From: Nipponacmea schrenckii
Lineage: Eukaryota > Mollusca > Gastropoda > Lottiidae
Direction: 5' to 3'
Length of the DNA: 64,000 nt
NCBI GenBank assembly: GCA_030562195.1
Contig: JAUJPP010000003.1
Span: 26,567,398-26,631,397, forward strand
The notes below the pieces were generated by a model. The model was given only the letters and a program-made list of their open reading frames with translations. It ran no database searches and was not told the origin of the DNA. This document shows, piece after piece, positions 57,301 through 64,000 of the stretch. The translations under genes and the position numbers were made by a program. Positions within the stretch are counted from its first letter, which is position 1. Every line of letters starts with the position of its first letter.

Positions 57301-60300
57301 TATCTAACATTCAGCCAATAGAGACAAACATAGACTCTTTATTTTACATGGGTCAGAATTAGGGCCAATACACAAGCTATGGTCCTGTCTAACATTCAGC
57401 CAATAGAGACAAACATAGACTTTTTATTTTACATGGGTAAGAATTAGGTCTTATCCCTAACAACAAGATCCTGTCTAACATTCAGCCAATAGACACAAAC
57501 ATAGACTCTTTATTTTACATCCATGGGTCAGAATTAGGGCCAATAGACAAGAATATGATCCTGTCTAACATTCAGCCAATAGAGACAAACATAGACCCAT
57601 TATTTTACATGGGTCAGAATTAGGTCTAATACACAAGGCTATGGTCCTGTCTAACATTAAGCCATTAGAGACAAACATAGACCCATTATTTTACAAGGGT
57701 CAGAATTAGGTCTAATACACAAGGACTATGGTCCTGTCTAACATTCAGCCCATAGAGACAAACATAGACTCTTTATTTTACATGGGTCAGAATTAGGTCC
57801 AATACAACAAGGCTATGATCCTGTCTAACATTCAGCCAATAGAGACAAACATAGACCCATTATTTTACATGGGTCAGAATTAGATCTAATAGACAAGGAA
57901 ATGGTCCTATCTAACATTCAGCCCATAGAGACAAACATAGACTCTTTATTTAACATGGATCAGAATTAGGTCCAATAGACAAGAATATGATCCTGTCTAA
58001 CATTCAGCAATACATCCTTAGAAAACAACTTTCTGAGAGAACAATAAACTTACCACTTGTTTATACATGCCCAGATTCTTCTCGTGTTGAAAACCATCAA
58101 TAGCTGAGAACGAAAAACCAATTTCTTTGGCTAAATAACATAGACATCTATAAAAAACAGGTTAATATTTACATTAATATATCAGTATACCAAATATACA
58201 TTATTAGATATTGCGACTCGGAGAAAGATGTCAGTCAACATATCTAAATACTTCAAAAACTGGAATTTACAATTTGGGGACTAGGCTTAAGCTTTCAACT
58301 AGCTAACAAGAATTGTCTATAATTATTAATCCTTTGCACACAGATTTATCGTTTTTTACAAGTCATAAGTTCAAAGACTCTACCGAGGTCTTTTTTTAAT
58401 TTTATTTCCAAGTGGTTATATTTTTGATATCAAGAAATCGATTTTGAGACCCTATGGCTTATAGTAAATAAATAAATAATTAGATAATCAAATATTTTTT
58501 ATGTTTTCTAGTTGGAGATATATATAGTGCAGTAGATAACACTTTTTATCATAGAAGCAATATGCACTGCAGAATACCTTATTGGGTGATAAATCCTTAT
58601 ATGTTTTAAAAACATGTAACCTAAATTGGAACACAATTCACTTATAGAGCACTGCCCATACAGCCGTCCAAAAACATTTTTCAAATTTTTAATTGTTGAT
58701 TAGAACATTAAAGAAATGTGATTTACCTTCTATTAATAACCGCTACTGTTTCCTTCTTTTCTAGGGCCTCGCAGGTCACATGACCAGAGAATTTAGAGTA
58801 CCATTCCACCGTCTTTTCATTACAAAGATTTAACAAGATATTAATGCCCTGAAATATGAGGATATACTATATTAATAGTCGCGAGCATATATAATGCGCA
58901 CCCCTTCCTAGTCTCCGCGAAACTGGGGAAAATTCATTTAAACATGTATAGTGTGCACCCTTTTTGCGATTAAAATACGTAGGTTCGGGTCTCAGCACTA
59001 GAATCTGTGCTATACCAAGAAAGTGTTATCCTAATGAAGAAAATATTGTTGCAACACCAGTTTCTAAATGACATTAAATCATCTTATAGAATATAGTGCA
59101 TGAACGGGAAATGAAATGAATGGAGTTTTACATCCTTCTCTTCTGCACCTAATGGGCTAATGAAGACAGCCTAAGTACATTATGTAGAGCTGCAGAATCT
59201 ATATTTAAAGGTATACCTCCCCTTATTATAAAAATGCAATTTAAAGTCTGAAACTTAGTCAAAATGAGTATTTATATATATTCATCAGTGGACCTTAGAG
59301 GTGGGTGTTATGTAACCATATAATAGGATCCAAACTCAGACGATTTAAGTGTTTTTCAATACTTTAATGGATTTATTGTCATTTACATGGATTCTGTTGT
59401 ATAGGTATGAGAGTAGGGTGAATGTGTATATTCAGATTGGCCATGTTTTAAAATTTAAAATTTTACATTCATTCTGAGAGGTAGTATCACTTTAAATAAT
59501 ATTTAAAATACACTTATAAGGCTGTAAATAATGTGTCGATCATTTATTTGACACCCCTTCTAATTCAATGAACTCTCCTACACATGTACTTTTTATATCA
59601 ATATGATATACTGTTATGGTTGTGTAGAAGAGTTCATTTGCTGAATAAGGGTAGCATTTTGTTGAATTGAATATTCAAACAAGACCAAACATCTTTCTAG
59701 ACTAACAAAATGAATAGAAGATGTTAGATTCTGTTGAAATATAGGCTATCAGATATCAGTAATAATTGCCTTAACGAGATTCTAAAAAGATTTTATAAAA
59801 ATTTGTATATGTATCAGGGGGGCACTGATAGAATCAATTAGCACCATTCAGATTTTCAAACAGACATCTGTGGTTCCTGTTATTCCACTTAAACTAAATG
59901 CTTGATGACGTCACTAATAGCGAAAAGCCTCATTTATAAGGAGATACAAGCTCATTTTGTGATTGGTGACGCCCTTTGACGGCAAATTAAATATTTAATT
60001 GAATCCACAATAATGTTATCAAACTCCACTTGCAGAGAAGTATTTCAATTTCTCTCAACCCAACCTTCACCAACCCAGCATGCACTGGCTGAGGATTGAT
60101 AAATCATTCTTGATTTCTTAACAGAACTTAAGAAAATTATCAATCTATTTTTATCAATCTGAATCAGCAGTGATGTGTTGAACAAATCAATAATGTCACT
60201 TCAGTAAATTCCTCCATTTTGAACTGTTATCACTTGTATGACCTGCTAGACAGAAACCTTCCTTTATTAAGTCCACTATTATCAGAGACTCAGTGTAAAT

Positions 60301-62330
60301 ATTGACTTAAAGCAGACGGGTTGGGGTTAGATTCAGTACAATAAAGGCAGATAGGATCACACTAGTGCAGTGACATCTCTCTCAAGTTCAAATTAGTCCA
60401 AGCACAATTTCACATTAATGTACTCAAGCCACACTCAATTGTGGTATCTTAGAAAGATGAACAATGATAGAGATAATTCTGTCTGCCGTTGGGTTCGAAA
60501 TGACATGACATCATGACATACACACATAATGATTGACATTAATGCATACCTATATATTTATTAAAGACATGAACTTAATAATCACCAAAAACTACCATTG
60601 TTAAAATAGTGCTCAATACATCAATTGTAGAGCGATATAGAAATATCACTGTTAAAATAGTGCTCAATACATCAATTGTAGAGCGATATAGAAATACCAC
60701 TGTTAAAATAGTGCTCAATACATCAATTGTAGAGCGATATAGAAATACCACTGTTAAAATAGTGCTCAATACATCAATTGTAGAGCGATATAGAAATACC
60801 ACTGTTAAAATAGTGCTCAATACATCAATTGTTTGAGTGAAATACCACTGTTAAAATAGTGCTTCAATACATTAATTGTAGATTGCTATAGAAAAAACTT
60901 GTACAGTGATATAGAAATATCACTGTTAAAAAAGTGCTCAATACATCAATGGTAGAGTAATATAGAAATACCACTGTTAAAATAGTGCTCAATACATCAA
61001 TTGTAGAGTAATATAGAAATACCACTGTTAAAAAATACATCAATTGTAGAGTGATATAGAAATATCACTGTTAAAATAGTGCTCAATACATCAATTGTAG
61101 AGCGATATAGAAATATCACTGTTAAAATAGTGCTCAATATATCAATTGTAGAACGATATAGAAATATCAAAACAGAATCTAACAATAGAATTGTACTGGA
61201 TGCCCTAACAGATCTGTAACCTATGAACTAAGATAATGAATGAATATTTTATTGACATATATATAGATTCTATAATTATACTGAGTCTAACATTAAAAGG
61301 AACTAGAGCAATATATATTTTTTAGAAAGCCTATGTAGTTTGATTGATGACTGACTCAGTAATTAAGGCAACTGTACAATATTACAATGATTGTATGACT
61401 GGTAGATTTAGTTCACATTCCACATACTGTAGGACTCTTACTGAAATGTTACTTTGACTTTTCAGTGCAGAAAGTTTATGTCATGAAACCATGAGTATGT
61501 AAGGTGTTATGTACTGGGATTATAGTGTTGTCAAATTAACACAACTAGAGTGAAATATTTCCAAGTTCAGGTGTTGAATTTCGATTAACTAGGCCAGACA
61601 CTGGAGCCTGTTTTTTTTAAACAGAAATGAAGGATAGACAAGAAATCAAAAATGGCTATCCAATTGATTTTTTGAACACAGTATGTAATAAACTAGAAGT
61701 AGTATATCTATATATCTTGTGTTTAGAAACGTAGAAATGTAATAAACCTTTTTTAGAATTAGTAAAAATTTCTATATATCTTGTGTTTAGAAACGTAGTA
61801 TGTAATAAAGTAAGAAGTAGTATATCTATATATCTTGTGTTTAGAAACGTAGTATGTAATAAAGTAAGAAGTAGTATATCTATATATCTTAGCTTTTAAA
61901 GAAATCATAGTTAAAAAAACTGATGCCATTGACAACATAGACAGGTAATATCTTATAGAGTAAAAAGGATTTTAGAATGATGCATCCTTTTTTGTGACTT
62001 AAAGGATGTTTATTGATTACGCTATCCAAAATAACGGCTCACAATCCAGATAATAGGAGATTCACAATTAACTAGTCTAAGCATTCTATAAAACTATCAT
62101 ATAAACTTTTAATCATTACAAAAAACTCTGGTGATATTATTTATTTATAACAGGAATCACAGATATCTGACAGAAAATTGAAATGATTCCATAATCAGAC
62201 ATAACTAGCCCTGAAACATTTCAAAATAACCTGTGTGTATTAATAAGAAGATGAAAAATCTTACCAATGGTTTGAGAGAATCAATGAAGATTTTCCAATC
62301 TGGGTCATCAAAATGTAGTACACATACATT
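39322..62330 (-). CDS. TMEM94: TMEM94 orthologue, C-terminal part (gene span, 18 exons in window)
   Basis: The spliced translation follows the vertebrate TMEM94 (KIAA0195) order from the FDD-x-W segment to the conserved C-terminus TKLGMNSPF. It covers the remains of the P-type-ATPase catalytic core and the C-terminal transmembrane helices. TMEM94 is an ER membrane protein reported as a magnesium transporter (from memory). The segment QIFIGMVTLQYQAR then ACIRFVHFSKENELRS corresponds to the ATPase P domain, with the usual TGD replaced as in the vertebrate protein. About 800 residues are covered by confidently placed exons. Roughly the N-terminal 45 percent lies beyond base 64000. Only the penultimate exon is damaged. 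Introns carry seven minisatellites. Confidence 0.95.
39545..39720. repeat. Dispersed repeat, partial copy
   Basis: Contains TTTTGCCAGGACAG and AACTGTCGAGGAATCTT, the 3' part of the family seen complete at 41708-41910. Confidence 0.7.
39899..39946 (-). CDS. TMEM94: TMEM94 penultimate exon, 3' part only
   Basis: It reads TWILVILAINELVKRREVK up to a GTAAGT donor in phase 2, matching the LLTWLLG...VVTNEIVKLHEIR segment. Upstream (39947 onward) the frame closes at once and the sequence turns into homopolymer-rich DNA, so the rest of the exon, about 45-55 residues, cannot be read. Confidence 0.85.
39947..40260. other. Anomalous homopolymer-rich stretch
   Basis: Runs of A, T, G and C of 4-9 bases follow one another, unlike the flanks. 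A TMEM94 exon of about 150-170 nt is expected here but is unreadable. It could be a poor consensus or a truly decayed exon. Confidence 0.6.
40384..40465 (-). CDS. TMEM94: TMEM94 exon
   Basis: 82 nt. It encodes SFVHWTDHIWKKPPFTNRLW and IIITPI, matching the THVHRTKPLWRKSPLTNLWW segment. Acceptor ATATCAG, donor GTAAGT. Plus-strand ORFs here are antisense shadows. Confidence 0.92.
40807..40907 (-). CDS. TMEM94: TMEM94 exon: transmembrane helix
   Basis: 101 nt. It encodes TVNTWYEKYSGGLVLAQNIM and FFLQVLYF, matching AWFEDFANGLLSAQKL and the following helix. Acceptor TATTTTCAG, donor GTAAGT. Confidence 0.94.
41200..41345. repeat. Imperfect palindromic element with GAAACGTT core
   Basis: Starts with ACAAGATATATATATATACT and ends with AGTATATCTATATATCTTAT, inverted with respect to each other. 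On the minus strand the centre reads TTGATAACGCTGCC then CAGCATATGAAACGTT. Confidence 0.7.
41562..41701 (-). CDS. TMEM94: TMEM94 exon: transmembrane helix
   Basis: 140 nt, phase 0 in and 2 out. It encodes VVLQFLLQFALRFIPSMVVS and then LLCFILTLYSYC, matching the FLLKFSLTISSCLICFGF helix. Confidence 0.92.
41708..41910. repeat. Dispersed repeat, fullest copy
   Basis: It starts AATGAATGGAGTTTTACATC, passes GCTAATGAAGAC, TTGCCAGGACAGCGG and AACTGTCAAGGAATCTTTAA, and ends near TGCACAGC. Shorter copies are at 9066-9160, 39545-39720 and 59106-59175. This is a common interspersed repeat type in molluscan genomes by my recollection; class unknown. Confidence 0.75.
42022..42267 (-). CDS. TMEM94: TMEM94 exon: transmembrane helices
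   Basis: 246 nt, phase 0/0. ARHHIFSMRNCFYLMLCYHL is followed by two hydrophobic helices and GNPVDPRIMNLATRKNI. It matches EQARHATYGIRKC...IMSMATGKN. Acceptor TTTTACAG, donor GTAAGT. Confidence 0.96.
42687..42858 (-). CDS. TMEM94: TMEM94 exon
   Basis: 172 nt. It encodes LAVEPLHPVSCTQHPSNY and ISIPCPLAFRCNDNFSLIHL, matching the IALDPLYP...SLPCSLTFRQEE region. Acceptor CACTTTCAG, donor GTTTGT. Confidence 0.95.
43325..43433 (-). CDS. TMEM94: TMEM94 exon
   Basis: 109 nt. It encodes KEMITIMQEHGEVVLCVGSA and NTPLFLQADC, matching the IMQEYGEVTCCLGSS region. Acceptor TTTTACAG, donor GTAGGT. Confidence 0.97.
43478..43740. repeat. Palindromic element, nested double copy
   Basis: CACAAGATATATAGATATAC at the left and an inverted counterpart near 43680-43700. 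Two copies of AC(G/A)TTTCATATGTTCATAC lie inside (43515 and 43600). Same family as 41200-41345. Confidence 0.7.
43964..44279. repeat. 35-bp minisatellite, about 9 near-identical copies
   Basis: The unit reads GTGCTAACAAAGTATTTCTA then ATCAATAATAACACA. The copies are essentially identical, so the expansion is recent. The array ends at the donor of the TMEM94 exon at 44284. Confidence 0.97.
44284..44383 (-). CDS. TMEM94: TMEM94 exon
   Basis: 100 nt, phase 0 in and 1 out. It encodes AKLPRGIENIRPHIQNVDNV and PLLVNLFTDCTVE, almost identical to the human segment. The donor GTAAGT is directly joined to the 35-bp array. Confidence 0.97.
44653..45120 (-). CDS. TMEM94: TMEM94 exon: EKMGLEAGWNCHISL and acidic loop
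   Basis: 468 nt, 156 codons, phase 0/0. It starts VFSEKMGLEAGWNCHISLLS, nearly identical to vertebrate TMEM94, and then codes a long acidic Ser-rich loop (SIESRSELESESDLLM, WETSDDEEGNEYLSD). Acceptor AATTGTAG, donor GTAAGC. A decayed copy of part of this exon lies at about 45930-46215. Confidence 0.97.
45287..45870. repeat. 69-bp minisatellite, block 1
   Basis: The unit contains ACCATATAAACTGATGATGA, TTGTTGAAACGTTGTGTGTA and ATAAAACTAAGGAGTAGTAT. About 8 copies, in the intron upstream of the 45120 acceptor. Confidence 0.95.
45930..46215 (-). pseudogene. Decayed partial copy of a TMEM94 exon and its intron edge
   Basis: By eye it lines up with 44800-45270: words such as TAAATTTATCAAACTTG, GAGTTACATTTATA, GCATGATATCA and TGCTTAGCT recur in the same order, with many small deletions. 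It lies between two blocks of the 69-bp array, as if the exon edge was carried along when the array duplicated. Confidence 0.75.
46220..48815. repeat. 69-bp minisatellite, block 2, about 38 copies
   Basis: Same unit as block 1. Two subtypes alternate (ACAAGGTAGATTG and ACAATGTAAATTG). The first units are mainly the former, the later ones the latter. The 69-bp period keeps minus-strand frames open, which is not coding evidence. Confidence 0.97.
48937..49020 (-). CDS. TMEM94: TMEM94 exon: P-domain
   Basis: 84 nt, phase 0/0, encoding DFVQLIDKLESACIRFVHFS and KENELRSR. The 69-bp array starts about 110 bp past its donor. Confidence 0.95.
49434..49614 (-). CDS. TMEM94: TMEM94 exon: P-domain start
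   Basis: 181 nt. An acidic Ser-rich loop (SVDSLMESESMESITDPSG) is followed by NQIFIGMVTLQYQARQ, the conserved QIFMGMVSSQYQAR motif. Acceptor TTATTTCAG, donor GTAGGA. Confidence 0.96.
49800..50710. other. TMEM94 intron, nothing recognised
   Basis: AT-rich, A-run-rich intron sequence without a supported gene. Confidence 0.5.
50715..50823. repeat. 22-bp perfect inverted repeat
   Basis: Arms at 50715-50736 and 50802-50823, including CTCGTCATTAGAGACTTAT and its complement, around a 65-bp centre. Possibly a small MITE; I could not define a target duplication. Confidence 0.8.
51035..52005. repeat. 20-bp minisatellite, about 48 copies
   Basis: Consensus GAAGAGTAAGCTTGATTCTA. The last units share a CTTAATTCTAG variant, suggesting local spread of one unit. 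TMEM94 intron. Confidence 0.97.
52010..52860. other. TMEM94 intron, nothing recognised
   Basis: AT-rich intron sequence with no exon, array or transposon end that I can support. Confidence 0.5.
52862..54300. repeat. 54-bp minisatellite, array B, about 26 copies
   Basis: Same unit as array A (GTAGTATGTAATAAAGTAAG, AAGTAGTATATCTATATATC). It begins with an inverted ACACAAGATATATAGATATA copy at 52862, so the array sits inside a foldback-type element. Confidence 0.96.
54510..54674 (-). CDS. TMEM94: TMEM94 exon
   Basis: 165 nt. It encodes KKILDFYHRNTMGAYCSAFA and YKPISQ, matching the KKVLDFYQRACLSGYCSAFAY stretch in pattern. Acceptor TTATTTCAG, donor GTAAGT. Confidence 0.96.
55050..55152 (-). CDS. 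TMEM94: TMEM94 exon
   Basis: 103 nt. It encodes LNQLMTQGTADIVLECCSEY and WNGQDICPITEND, matching the HGTADVVLEACTDFWDG segment of the nucleotide-binding region. Donor GTCAGG. Confidence 0.96.
55160..55470. repeat. Duplicated intron segment
   Basis: An approximately 60-bp block (ATCAGTGTAGTCTTGATCAG onwards) at about 55216 and 55410, and an approximately 37-bp block (CATCAAATATTTCAAT) at about 55163 and 55284, are repeated in the same order, about 120-195 bp apart. Confidence 0.85.
56048..56156 (-). CDS. TMEM94: TMEM94 exon
   Basis: 109 nt, phase 0 in and 1 out. It carries PAEEAAKEKEHRAASHIQ and IPMPHLFSVVVKDKIS, matching the LSHMISLFIKD segment. Acceptor TTTTCCAG, donor GTGAGA. Confidence 0.92.
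56300..56450. repeat. Foldback element with GAAACGTCG core
   Basis: GGACACAATTATATAGATAA at the left and inverted TTATCCATATAATTGT at the right. The centre holds AGAGGGATACCCTCT directly before CTGAAACGTCG. A related right half is at 43860-43910. Confidence 0.75.
56525..58010. repeat. About 86-bp minisatellite, about 17 copies
   Basis: The unit contains GATCCTGTCTAACATTCAGC, CAATAGAGACAAACATAGAC and TTTTACATGGGTAAGAATTA. It lies between two TMEM94 exons. Confidence 0.96.
58054..58147 (-). CDS. TMEM94: TMEM94 exon
   Basis: 94 nt, entering with 1 nt. It encodes CLCYLAKEIGFSFSAIDGFQ and HEKNLGMYKQV, matching the LCELARLIGF region. Donor GTAAGT. Confidence 0.94.
58727..58848 (-). CDS. TMEM94: TMEM94 exon
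   Basis: 122 nt, phase 0 in and 2 out. It carries GINILLNLCNEKTVEWYSKF, matching the LNVLLNLCD region. Donor GTAAAT. Confidence 0.94.
59106..59175. repeat. Dispersed repeat, 5' part
   Basis: ATGAATGGAGTTTTACATCC, then GGGCTAATGAAGACAG. Same family as 41708-41910. Confidence 0.7.
59180..60590. other. TMEM94 intron, nothing recognised
   Basis: AT-rich single-copy-looking intron sequence. Confidence 0.5.
60597..61170. repeat. 51-bp minisatellite, about 11 copies
   Basis: The unit contains CACTGTTAAAATAGTGCTCA and ATACATCAATTGTAGAGCGA. The 51-bp period keeps several frames open on both strands, but nothing supports coding. TMEM94 intron. Confidence 0.96.
61675..61892. repeat. 54-bp minisatellite, array C, about 4 copies
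   Basis: Same unit as arrays A and B, partly degraded. A third locus of the family inside 25 kb. Confidence 0.92.
62265..62330 (-). CDS. TMEM94: TMEM94 exon (first in window)
   Basis: 66 nt, phase 0/0, encoding VCVLHFDDPDWKIFIDSLKP. This matches the CIQFDDSNW...SLKPL segment of human TMEM94. Acceptor TATTTCAG, donor GTAAGA. Confidence 0.93.
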
Positions 62331-62339
62331 CTGAAATAG

Positions 62340-64000
62340 AAGATAAAATATATGATTTAAACAATATTAATTTATCAGATTTTTTAATAGTGTCTATCCT
62401 TGGTTGATAATGAACTAATTCACTAATTAATTTTCACATATTTCATAAGTTTATTTGTCCTGTGACCTCGGCCAGTGCTTTCATTTAGAATCATCTCAAT
62501 ACACCTAGAGAGAGTTTCTGGATAGACCAATTACAAACAGTTGTACCACATGGTCTTAATTTCCAGCATGACAAAGAACTCCAGGATGAATTCCCTATTA
62601 TCGATACCAAAGATACTGTGACTGCTTACAAAAGGAGGAAAGTTCTAGTAAGCTTACATGATAGATTAGATCCCCTTTCATTACCTCCCTTACAATTTCT
62701 TATCAAAATGATGTATAGTATACATTGTATACTGAAATTCATGGCATAGTCTAACTTGTGACCAAGGCCAGTGCTTCTATATGAGAGTATCTCTTATAAC
62801 ACCCTAACCCAGTTTTGTCAAGGTCTGTTATTAGTTAGTGTCACCTATCAACTGACAATGGAAGATGATGATGGTAATATACCCTACATATTTCCATGTG
62901 GCCAAGTATTTTCAGGTATAATTTACAACCTTTTTGAAAATTAAAATATGGCATACTGTCCCTTTAACTTTTTTGAAAAAAAAAACCCTTAAGGATTCAC
63001 TTCAATTTAATCGAAAGGGGTATGCAACTTTAAAGTAATCATTTATTAAATACAAGGAAATAAGAGATGTGATAATGGGACAGGTCTATTATATATGGAT
63101 AGGGGACAAACTAATATACTGTCTACACAATAAGATCTTCCATTCTGTAAATAATAGGTCTGAGGTAGAGTCCATTATCTCTATCTATGACAATTAATAA
63201 CAGACACCCCTATACTGTAAACTTGGTATCAACCTCCACCCCTTATTTCAAATACATGTAATGATGAAATAGACTAGACTACAAATATAAACCAATCAAA
63301 TTAATCTTACTAAATATACCTTAGCAACCTATTTCATAGACTAGGTCAATCAGACCAACCATATCCCGCTTAGTCAATATCAGACCTAGTGACCTAGTCT
63401 ATGATTACACGAATACCTACATTACATCAAGTGACTACCTACATTAGTAAATTAGAGTAAACTAGTCCACAATGGTTATTGAAAGGTGATGGTGCTGTGA
63501 AGACAGGCATCCTGGGGTCAATCTCCACAGCAATAGGTCACGCTAGGCTATGTCAGGACATTGAGCCAGCTAGTAGTAGGTCAAATACATCTTTTTCTAG
63601 GAAATGAGGACAAATTATACTGTGTAATTTATAATCAAACCTAATGTAAGACTGGAGGGTAGGTTAGTATCATCTATATGATGTTAATTATTCTTAAGTT
63701 GAACATCAATCACACAGGTTGTAAATAATTGATATCTTAAGAAACTAGGCTACATTTATTACTAGTCTTACTTAAACTAGAAACTACAGCGTGAATCTCT
63801 AGAGTTATAACATGTTTCAGGTTCAGGTTTAATATTTAAAATCTTTAAACATTGATCTTGTAATTTAAAAAAGGTATAAAAACTGAATTATGTATTCTAA
63901 AACCTAGTAAAATAAAATAACAAATGACAATAAAACAGAAAGTAGATCAGTTCCAGCATAATACATTATCCAGAATCTATAAACAGACAGCCAAGTTCTT
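62340..64000. other. TMEM94 intron at window end
   Basis: No further minus-strand exon could be recognised. The next upstream exon is expected beyond 64000. Confidence 0.5.

Overview
This is eukaryotic nuclear DNA: AT-rich, intron-rich, and packed with minisatellites and DNA transposons. The protein families, short GT-AG exons and repeat style suggest a marine lophotrochozoan, most likely a mollusc. That assignment is inference. There are no bacterial operons and no convincing RNA genes.

Two host genes run on the minus strand. The first (24768 down to about 1210, perhaps further) is a large cadherin of the CDHR2/cadherin-23/protocadherin-15 type. It has a signal peptide, nine cadherin (EC) repeats, a membrane-adjacent (MAD) domain and one transmembrane helix, built from 22 exons whose junction phases all agree. 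The cytoplasmic tail is not resolved and may lie partly beyond base 1. The second (about 62330 down to the stop at 39322) is the C-terminal part of TMEM94, a P-type-ATPase-like ER membrane protein. Eighteen exons are in the window. The N-terminal part lies beyond base 64000.

Between them, 24.8-36.4 kb is mostly transposon territory. It holds a 1.4-kb non-autonomous hAT-like element with an 8-bp target duplication, sitting in the 5' UTR intron of the cadherin. It also holds a 4.5-kb Mutator-like element (29744-34274) with a 9-bp target duplication, long terminal inverted repeats, and a decayed gene encoding a PHD finger, an OTU-type protease domain and a MULE transposase. A possible orphan exon near 27.2 kb matches no family I recognise.

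Most introns are filled with tandem arrays of 20-102 bp units. The 54-bp and 69-bp units, a near-perfect palindrome at 36.2 kb and several single-copy repeats share a core of the form (C/T)TGAT-A, short hairpin, GAAACGTT. The hairpin sequence differs between families but still pairs, which resembles a hammerhead-ribozyme core and is the most unusual signal here. A decayed copy of a TMEM94 exon lies inside the 69-bp array. The penultimate TMEM94 exon runs into about 300 bp of odd, homopolymer-rich sequence that may be an assembly error.
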